A stretch of DNA of 64,000 nt from Rallus limicola (lineage: Eukaryota > Chordata > Aves > Gruiformes > Rallidae), in NCBI GenBank assembly GCA_022605955.1, contig JAKCOZ010000260.1, positions 186,001 to 250,000 of the forward strand, in the 5' to 3' direction. The translations under genes were made by a program, and so were the position numbers. Of the stretch, positions 56,072 to 64,000 are shown piece after piece (the first letter of the stretch is position 1; each line of letters opens with the position of its first letter). The notes beneath the pieces are model-generated. The model ran no database searches. It was given only the letters and a program-made list of their open reading frames with translations, and had not been told where the DNA came from.

Positions 56072-57229
56072 GGGTCTGAAATATGCATGTGTTTGTGGTA
56101 AATGAAAGATAGGGAAATAGTGATTTCTGCACAGCCTAAGAACACAGACTACAATGGGTGCCTGCACATAAATGTGAGGCTGATGTTACCTGCACTCCTG
56201 ACACTCCTGATTGGCGCAGCAAACAAATACAATAGCAAAGGTATTAAGGTACTTAGCTACAGACTTGTGCAGCGCTTGAGTTTTGTTGCTCTCTCATGAT
56301 ATGTGCTGCAGGAATCTGTCTGGCCACTCAGCATTCAGCAATTAATAAACCAAACCCAAAAGATACTACAAAAACAAGCAAACAAAAAAAGAGAGAAGAA
56401 AACAAACAGAAAACAAGAAAAGGGGAATTCTCTGCATTGGACAATTGGTTTCATGAGTGGGCGTTTCAGGGTGGATATTGTCCATGGTCACATTTGGATT
56501 ATTGAATTTGGTAATTATGGTACCTGTCTGACATTTACTGCCATGCTTGCTGAGCTTTCTGCAAAGGGCCCTTGCAGAGACCTCTAACAAGCAGATACTA
56601 GAAAGAAAAGGAAAAAATTGTCAGGGAAGAGAGCAGGCCTGCCAGCGGTCTGGCTCTCCTCACAAAGACACAGGCTCTGACAATATCCTTGAATTTCCCA
56701 GGAAACAGGCAAATTATTTCTGCTGAGAGGGATTTGGTAAGCACCTTTTCAAAACACAGCGGCCTTGAAGGCAGGTGGACAGACTGCCTTAAACCAAGGA
56801 GTTGTGAGAAGCTATTGGGAAGTAAGCGAACAGGTCATGACCTATCCATAAGAAGAGGGTCAAAACACGGCAGGTGTGCAGATAACTTGTAGACATCAAA
56901 GGTAAACTAACAATGTGTAGCTATAAGATCTGCTTACCAAAGCTCGTTACACTTGCTAATTAATCCCTTTGGTGGGAACAGTGTGTGTGGCAGATTAGCA
57001 GTTTTTAGCTTGCCAGGTTTTACAGGATGGCTTTTAGTTTACTGCATGGCCTTTAGATTTAGTTACCCCAGGAGCCCTCCCTGCAGGTGTATTCTTAATA
57101 CACGGGGATCGTGCTTGGGGAGGTATTCCCTCACGTCTGACTGGTGGCCCCTGCAGCCTAGGACGCCTCTGGCTTCTTACACCCAACCTCACTATGACTC
57201 ACTCAAAGCGACATATCCCTCGAAACACA

Positions 57230-57531
57230 CATCAATTTAAGAGTGAATGTGATGCTCAGGTAACCTTTTGGAGACCTGGAAAGATCCTTGGTGCCTCAGT
57301 GCAAGCCCCAGGGGGAGCTGCTGCGGCTGCTCAGAAAATGGTTGGCTGTGTGCCTGGTTTAATAACTGGGGCATTGCTGGATGGGTTAGAGATATTATTA
57401 AGGTGGGACTTGTCATCTTATTGATAATATTGTCTGTGCTCATAATAGTACCTTGTTTAGTTCAGTTGCTTAAGCAGCTAATTAACGAGTCTCACCTCAG
57501 ATGTCTTTGCATAAAACCAAAAAGGGGGAGA
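57230..57531 (+). pseudogene. env transmembrane tail of the old plus-strand provirus
   Basis: 57268-57567 carries FNNWGIAGWVRDIIK, a hydrophobic span VGLVILLIILSVLIIVPCL and a short tail. It ends at a polypurine tract (AAAAAGGGGGAGA, about 57519-57531). Same layout as the young provirus's env end. Upstream env at 56895-57230 is unreadable. Confidence 0.75.
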
Positions 57532-57685
57532 TGTGGGGATGACTGGCTATCTTCCTGGAAGGTATAAAAGGCTGCAGCTTGCTTGAATAAAATGGAGTGT
57601 TTCCTTTTAACCATATTTCCAAAGCCCTGGAAAACTTACTCTCCCCGCTGATGCTGGAATTTAGGACAAGGGAGCAACGGCAACA
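57532..57685 (+). mobile_element. 3' LTR of the old plus-strand provirus, short or truncated
   Basis: Starts TGTGGGGATG right after the polypurine tract. TATAAAAG near 57563, AATAAA near 57586, ends GGCAACA. At ~154 bp it is very short, so internally deleted or an unusually small LTR. Confidence 0.6.
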
Positions 57686-57688
57686 AGT

Positions 57689-57945
57689 ATGCCAGCTCTA
57701 GTCAAGGAGAAGAAAGAGCCGCTGAAGAGCAGCAGGAGGAAGCGTCAGCAGCAAGCCGGCACCTGATGGGAGAGAGATGGGGAGAGGGGTGGGTGGGATC
57801 ATGGTCTGGCACTCCCCAGAACACACTTTCCCAGATGCCCCAAACCGCCCCTACACACCGAAACCCCTCTGTATGCTCCCATACCTGCTGTTCGTCCTCG
57901 CCCATTTTGGAGGTATTCTGGAGGACCAGGGCTGGCTCCCTTGAC
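57689..57945 (+). repeat. AKAP1-like locus flank, partial copy 3
   Basis: Begins with the acidic AKAP1-like coding stretch (ccagctctagtcaaggagaa...) directly after the old LTR, then the GGGTGGGATCATGGTCTGGC flank. 57950-58030 matches 50101-50185. So part of the AKAP1-like locus sits exactly at the LTR edge. Confidence 0.65.
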
Positions 57946-58030
57946 TTGCCTGCCTCTTGCCCATGCAAGCACCGATGGAAACATGAAGTGTTTCCCGGCC
58001 AGGAGAAGGCAGCTGGGGCAAGAGTCATGT

Positions 58031-59398
58031 GGACAGATCAGTGAATGTGAAACCCCGAAACGCTCTGAAGGAGATGGGGACCCCAGAGACAGGAGGCTGG
58101 GAACCCACCCGCAACTACATACCAGTGTACTTTCCAGTCTATACATATTGCTTAACCTTGACTCCTCCTGAAGCTCTTCCCTCTGATCTATCTCCCCAAA
58201 CAGCCAAGCCAACTCCAAAGCTCCACCGACCAAAAGAAAGACAGAGCACTAAGAGCAGAGAAAGCCTTCAGGGGGGTGAGCTGCTCAGGGAGAGGCCATT
58301 TGCTCATATACCCCCGGCCCAAGCACCACCCTTCCCCCAGTCCCCTGGGAAAGGGGAGGGCACTGTCAGCAGAAGATTCACAGGCAGGGACGGGTCTTCT
58401 CCCTCAAGTTAACTTGATGGGATGTAAAGTCCTGAAGGGAGAAAGAGACTCTTGCTGAAAAGGATTTCCACGTTTCCTGCATCTTTCATATTGATCAGGC
58501 AGTGAGGTTTAGGAAGAGTTTTCATTTTTCTGGGATGTAGATAGCAAGAGATTAACACTGTGAACACTGAACAGCCACGTGACAGAGACAGAGGATGAGG
58601 AAGAAAACGCTGAGAGTGGGGTTAAAGGCTTAACAGCACTACTGGTGTCCAAGGCTCCAAGCACTGGCTTCTACTGGCTTATACCTGCAAAGGATGCTGG
58701 GAAGAAACTGGCCACCCCGGGGCCAGCCCGTCGCTGTGGGGACAGGAACACAGGTGATGTCACACGTGGCCAGGCGGGTTTGGGGAAAGAGACGGGCTGG
58801 GGAATCTCAAATCCTTCCAGAAAAGCAACAAATTCAAACTCACAGAGGGTGAGAGATGCGCTTCAGGCTGGGAACCCCACTTCTCCAAGGCGGAAGGGAG
58901 CCGCTTTCCTCCTCCAATGTCTGAGGAGCGCTGGGGGAACGGATGAGGAGACAAGGACATCTGGGCAACGGGAGAAGAATTCCTGGGCCCTGGATCTGTC
59001 CCCAGCCCCTGACCTCGTCCAGTCACTCAGCGCTCCAGAGCTTTTCCAGCCAAACCATCTTGAACCCGCTTGGCTCTTTAAGTGGCAGAACACGCGGTGA
59101 CGTCCTTGCAGTCACCTCACCTCAGGGCAAAGAGTTTTCCCTTCCTGGTGGCAAAACGAGGGGGGAGGGAGGGGAGGAAAAATCCCACCCCAACCCCCCG
59201 TCCCATCGTGTCGTCATCTCATGATTGTTTCCATTCTCCCTCAGTGTTAAAAAACACCACGACAGGGGCCCAGAAACCCACGGAGGAAAAGGAGGGGTAG
59301 GGGAGGGGGTGGGAAGGCAGCCAGAAATCGTTGCTCCTCACAGCACGATCCAGAACTTTTCCAGGCTGGAAGATGGTGTTTCCCAGCCCCATTTTACG
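58031..59398. other. Unrecognised region with open frame 58579-59100
   Basis: A 173-codon plus-strand frame (58579-59100, starts MTETEDEEENAESG) is hydrophilic and contains DALQAGNPTSPRRKGAAFL. No domain recognised. CRE-like TGATGTCA near 58755 and a half-site GGTGACGTCC near 59096. It could hold an exon of an unknown gene, but splice boundaries are not convincing. Confidence 0.25.
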
Positions 59399-59580
59399 CT
59401 GGATGGGATGGGAGGGGAGGGGAGGGGATGGGGATGTGATGGGATGGAGATGGGATGGGGAGGGAGATGGGGAGGGGGATGGGGCTGGGATAGGGATGGG
59501 GATGGGTTGGGGATGGGGATGCGATGGGGATGGCAGGGGATGGGGATGGGATGGGATGGGAGGGGATGGGGGTTTTCCCC
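59399..59580 (-). repeat. (GGGAT)n array of block C
   Basis: Short counterpart (about 180 bp) of the 24925-25364 array. Its left flank (gctggaagatggtgtttccc) has no match beside the arm B array, so the boundary of homology lies in the array itself. Confidence 0.85.
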
Positions 59581-59997
59581 ATTTTGTCACTGGGCAGACA
59601 AGAGGAACAGATTTTTGGCCTAAGCCCTGTTTAAAGTGAGAGGGGAACAGCTCTCACACTTGAACGAGTGTTGCAGTTACTTGCAGAATTACATGGTATC
59701 TCTAGGAAAGCAATGGACACAATTGAAGAGAAGTGCTTTAGGGACCTGGGCCAGATGGTAAAGGTACCAGAGCTTGTTACAGTCACCCTAATAAAATAGC
59801 TGAACTTCTGGGTGATTCTGGGTTTAGTTTAGAAAATGATTTTGATTTTAAAGGACTTATAGCAGCTGTGAGAATATACAGCATGTTGAGGCTTTTGGGG
59901 ACAAGGCGGTGTGTGCTCAAAGGAACAAACCCTGACTTTGGCCCTGGGATGCACACGTACGTCAGAGCTCAGATCTGGAACAGCAGGACAGCCTTGG

Positions 59998-60258
59998 CAC
60001 GGCTCCTGTTTGCTGATGCCTGTCTCACAAACACTTCCCATGCTGATTGCCATGGCTCTCAGAGCAAGGGCTGCAGGGAAGCGCTGCCTTCTGCCTGCCA
60101 GCCCCCGGCCGGGCTGACTGGGCCTGGAACCCCTGGCCAAGGGGGTTCAGCTCTGCCCCTGCCCGGCAGCAGCCTGGATCTGTCAGGCAGCTCCTGACAG
60201 GAATCTCCCCCGGCTGCCTGGATCTGCCCATGAGAGGAGCTCCCCCAACATCCCTGAG
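59998..60258 (+). repeat. Promoter-proximal segment, block C copy
   Basis: Reverse complement of 24238-24488 and equal to 5092-5330 of arm A in orientation. Not adjacent to a CSDE1-like exon here. Confidence 0.8.
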
Positions 60259-60871
60259 TCTATGATATATGATCCCAGTGTCTCATATTTATACAGATTA
60301 ACTCTACACAGTCATGGTATTTATAAGAAAAAAAACTCAGTTATAAAAACCCCAAATAATCTATGAATGCCAAGGTACTCACCAGGGCACTTAGAATCCT
60401 AGAATCACACTTGACATGAGTTGAATGAAGGAAACCTCTCTGGAGAACAGTCCATCCTATCTGCTCCACTCTCCTATTTGAAGATGGGATGAATCACGCT
60501 CTAAGCCACTCCTCTTGCTGTGTTTGTACAGAAAACATGTAGGCGTCCAGCTGGGATGGGATGTTGGACTTGTAAACAGCTACAGTTAGGTGCCATCCAT
60601 CCCACTGAACCTCCTCTTCCTTCTCCCTCACCTGCAGTGATTCCATGCAAGTCCAGCCTGCAAAACAAGAGTGGAGGGTGAGAAACTCACAGACATCCCA
60701 AAGTGAACTGTACAGGAAACATTTCTGGAGAGATTTACTACCAAAGGTAGAGTTTTCCCAAGAGAAGGGCTGCCTCACGGTGGCTTCCAAGCACAGAAAT
60801 CTGTGTGACCCTTTCAGATTGGAGGCAGGGAACGATGTGAAGGATGATCAACCCTGATGGCTGCACCAGCA

Positions 60872-61640
60872 GCAGCAGCTCAGTGCACCCAGGAATTCGC
60901 TCTTGTAGATTGGAGCCTGACCCCCAGAATATTTTGGACCACAGCAGGAAATCTTGATTAAAACCCCCAGGGTTGAGCCTCAGCTGCTGGTCACTTCTCT
61001 CAAGTCCTGGCAATGTCTGGAGCTGTGAGAAGCTGCACCACTGAAGGAGATCTCTGCTCATGCTTGGGCTACTGGCTACCTGGCTGCAAAGTGTGAGTTC
61101 AGTTCTAGCAGGTGTTTGCATCTCTGCAGGACACAAACCCAGCCGTGACAGACAACCCAGCACCAAGATGTTTGACAGCTAAAGCCTGTTCCTGTCTGGG
61201 TAGGACTTGTCTCAGGATTCAGACACGTTTGAGGTGTCTACATACACATGTGGCACCTGAACTCTGAAGATGGGTAGGGGTTTTCTGTTAGATGGTCGCT
61301 GGAAACCAGGGATCATTTCACAGCCAAATTGTTCTCCTCACACTGCTGGGGGTAGGACCTTTTTCATCATGTGGGTGCTGGAAGCCCTTTGAAATGCTCC
61401 ACAGCATCTGAGATGTCTGCATGGAGCTTGCAGGTAGGACAGGTGTTTGGGAGGTGTCAGCCCAGAAGGCCAACTGCATCCTGGGCTGCATGACACTGTG
61501 GCCAGCAGATTGAGGGAGGGGATTCTGACCCGCTGCTCTGCTGTGCTCTGGGAAGACCCCACCTGCAGTGCTGGGTCCAGCTCTGGACACTCAGCACAAG
61601 AAGGACATGGACCTGGTGGAGTGGGTCCAGAGAAGGCCAC
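60872..61640. other. Block C segment absent from arm B
   Basis: About 770 bp including the CR1 fragment at 61453-61735. The rest is not recognised. Arm B most likely lost it, because its junction falls inside the CR1. Confidence 0.6.
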
Positions 61641-61735
61641 CAAAAGGATCGGAGGGTTGGAGCAGCTCTCCTGTGAAGCCAGGCTGGGAGAGCCGGGCTG
61701 GGTCAGCATGGAGAAGAGGTGGTTCCAGGAGGACC
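61453..61735 (+). mobile_element. CR1 LINE fragment
   Basis: CR1 reverse-transcriptase tail: GAAGGCCAACTGCATCCTGG, CCCACCTGCAGTGCTGGGTC, GCACAAGAAGGACATGGACC, GGCTGGGTCAGCATGGAGAA. Truncated on both sides. Confidence 0.9.
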
Positions 61736-62160
61736 TTATAGCCCCTTCCCTTTGTTGCCTCTTTCACAGCACTGTTCAATAGGACATTTACATGACCCAT
61801 CTGGAAAGCACAGGATGAAGTGAGCCATTCTGCCTCTAAAGAAACTAGGACAGGGAGAAGACAAAAATCTTCTCCAAGCATCGCTCCCAGGAAGGATTCC
61901 GCTTTTGCCATCAGCCAAAATTCCTCTTGGGAGGACTATCATCACGCAAGGAGACCAGGCAGGCAATCCCACAGTCAACATCAAATCTTGAGGTAAACAA
62001 AGGAGGATCCAAAGTTTCAGATTCAGAGATTTCATAAAGCCAGAAATCAAAGCCTTGGTAGAGCAGCGTCTCCTGGCACGACTGCACACCTCTGCAGCCT
62101 CACTGGAGCTTTTCTTTCACAGTTGATTTCCTTTGCATTCCCTCAGGTATCAGTCATTAC

Positions 62161-62784
62161 ATGCAACTTGGAGTAATCCCAAGGAGCTGCCTGAGCTGCC
62201 ATCCCTACAGCTGTAACACTGCTCTCAAGCAAACAGCTCTGCAGAAGGTGGCACGCTCAGCTCCTGGCTCAGCGACACCAGCAGATCCTGTCTGTGATAC
62301 ACATCAGCAGCACAACACTGCTGGGAGCAACGTGCCTCTGGGGACAGGAGCTGCCAAGCCAGCTGACCTGCCCAGAACTTGCCAGAACTGCAGGGACCAA
62401 GGGCCTTCTGCAGCAGCAGCAGCAGCACCTCCAGGCCAAGGGGAAAGGGAAAGGAACCAACAAGGGGCTGGAGTGGGACACAGGCTGCTTGGTCAGAGCA
62501 GAGTCACCCAGCTGCACCGCTCCTCGGGGAAAGCTGGCACACAGTCTGGCAGGGTTCATTTCAGGGCTGTGTTGGGTTCTAAGGCTGACCCAGGGGGCAC
62601 GAGTGACAGGGCAGGGAAGGGGGCTGTGCCAATAGACAGTGCCAACAGGCCGTGTCACCCAGATTTCCAGGCGGGGGGATGCTGCAGCAGCAGGGAACTC
62701 CAAGGCCTCCGGGGATTGACGGGAGCCCGTCCTGAGACACGGGCAGTACAGACCCAACCCCAAGAGCTGCAAATGCCTGTTTGA
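62161..62784. other. Conserved open-frame region with CAG tract (copy C)
   Basis: Block C copy of 703-1326, frames intact on both strands, only a few substitutions. Unrecognised. Confidence 0.3.
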
Positions 62785-64000
62785 GCCCAGCCTGCAAAGG
62801 GGGAAACTCTGGGGGCTGAGAAACTTTGCTCCCAGGAGGAAACCAGCATCACCAGGAACTAGAGGTCACAAACAGCAGAGCTCTCTCACATACCCTCCTC
62901 CCTTGAGCAGCTCCAGCAATTGTTTGCTTGAGAAATGGCTCTTTGCAGACAAACCTCATTCTAGTCTTTATCCAGCCAGGCAGTTTCTTTCCAACAGCTC
63001 TTCAGGAATAACTTCTTCCTGCAGTCACCCAGCTTCAGACTTTACTACATAGGTAACAAACCCTGGTAAAGCTTCCCAACTGGGAGCTTCAGCAGAGAAA
63101 AATAGAGCTCATTTTACAGAAGGCATCATGTTTTAGGGAAACAAAACCATAGTACTTATTTCAGCACATTTTAAGCCAGAGCACTTTCAGACTGGGCATT
63201 TCTACTGTGGGTCAATGGACACAGACAGACAGTTGCAAACAATGGCAAATGCAAAACTAAACACCTGTATTGATACAAATGCTCATTCTTAACTCTTTGT
63301 TGCTTGAAGCTCTTGAAGGGAGGCTAGTGCCTGTTTCAGACATGAAGCTAAACAAACAAAGGCCACTGATTATTCCACCTAATTTCCACCCACAAGCAGG
63401 CTAAAAATCAATCATGTGAGATCAAATGTCATTGAAGAACTTGAAATGGCATTTGCAGAGCACACAATGCCACCAGAGCAATTTCCTTCTACAATGCTAC
63501 TCCTGATAGAGACATTCCTCAGTTACCTCCTACTGCAATAAAAAGATCTTCTGTCTGTGGTGCTTCAGCCCTGGCTGGAGGCCAGGCACCCAAAGTCACT
63601 CCATCACTCCCCTTTTCAGCTGGACAGGGGAGAAAAGAGATAGCGAGAAGCTTAGCAGTCCAGATGAGGAATTCTCCTGCCCTTAGGGGAGAAAAGTAAC
63701 TCCCCCAGAGCTGAAAACCCACCTGCAGAAAGGGGTTCCTGGGGGGGCAGCGCTCCCACCAAACCTGCCCTGCACACAACACTCCTCAGCTGGCCTCAGC
63801 ACCACCAGAGCTACACTCAGTCACCAGGCTCTTGCTCTTAACCCCAAACACCAACAGATACCAACAGCCCTTCACCCTTAGGCTCACTCCAGAGAATCCC
63901 TACCTAGGCAGGAACCTCAAAGGGAAACACCACACTTGGTACAGCACTCCATTGCCCCAGCACCTCTGTGCACTGCTCAGCACAGCCTCCCCTCAGGCTT

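Larger units (their letters stand above)
51671..56894. repeat. Direct duplication 2, copy 2
   Basis: Second copy of 31928-37543, lacking 396 bp (Tudor exons plus one 118-bp repeat). Here the old plus-strand provirus continues uninterrupted into env and its 3' LTR, so this copy shows the state before the young provirus arrived in copy 1. Confidence 0.9.
59399..64000 (+). repeat. Block C, third copy of the amplicon
   Basis: 59399-60860 is the reverse complement of 23640-25364. 61590-61911 is the reverse complement of 23358-23684. 61894 onward equals arm A from position 1 (435-bp deletion relative to arm A, ~194-bp piece retained at 62812-63005). The window ends inside it at the equivalent of arm A 2348. 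Confidence 0.9.

Noticed and set aside
57268..57567. Stand-alone membrane protein gene
   Set aside because: Its position before a polypurine tract and LTR shows it is the tail of a decayed env.

Overview
The window looks like nuclear DNA of a bird, probably a songbird, from a repeat-rich, multicopy (ampliconic) region. Evidence: several CR1 LINE 3' ends; solo LTRs of the avian type that starts TGTCCTGGTTTCA; a nuclear copy of mitochondrial DNA in the vertebrate order ND4, tRNA-His, tRNA-Ser(AGY), tRNA-Leu(CUN), ND5; and an endogenous retrovirus with a tRNA-Trp primer site. I cannot tell from sequence alone whether it lies on a sex chromosome, a germline-restricted chromosome or an autosomal amplicon.

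Layout. 1-5945 is arm A of a large inverted repeat, and 18340-23390 is its reverse-complement arm B. The 12.4 kb spacer holds low-complexity pyrimidine tracts, two mitochondrial insertions in opposite orientation, CR1 pieces and dispersed repeats. Arm B continues to about 25350, and that whole block returns in opposite orientation at 59400-64000 (block C), with its own deletions and insertions. Each arm A/B carries one cold-shock-domain exon resembling CSDE1/UNR. 25587-27192 holds two BICRA (GLTSCR1)-like exons followed, in the same reading frame, by a small two-exon arginine-rich protein resembling protamine. That gene has its own CRE and TATA box, intron and poly(A) signal. 29454-29907 (minus strand) is the 5' end of a RING-finger gene with a CRE upstream.

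30205-58000 is a nest of direct duplications built from older retroviral debris and pieces of an AKAP1-like gene: an N-terminal mitochondrial-anchor exon at 50912 and Tudor-region exons at 34129-34730 and 53872-54031. A much younger, nearly complete provirus (37544-44554, minus strand) is embedded there. It has two 364-bp LTRs that differ at four positions, gag, a dUTPase/protease frame, pol and env. It appears disabled by a stop codon between dUTPase and protease, and its candidate env start is out of frame with the env body.

How the parts may fit. The host-gene pieces (protamine-like, BICRA-like, CSDE1-like, AKAP1-like, RING) point to germ-line or spermatid biology. Two of them have full CRE sites of the kind CREM uses in spermatids. 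The CSDE1-like and AKAP1-like loci also share a related CpG-rich upstream segment containing ZNF143/Staf-like sites. My reading is a multicopy locus in which gene fragments were recombined with shared promoter segments and shuffled by retroviral repeats. The protamine-like gene is the best candidate for a functional gene. Most other coding pieces are fragments or pseudogenes.
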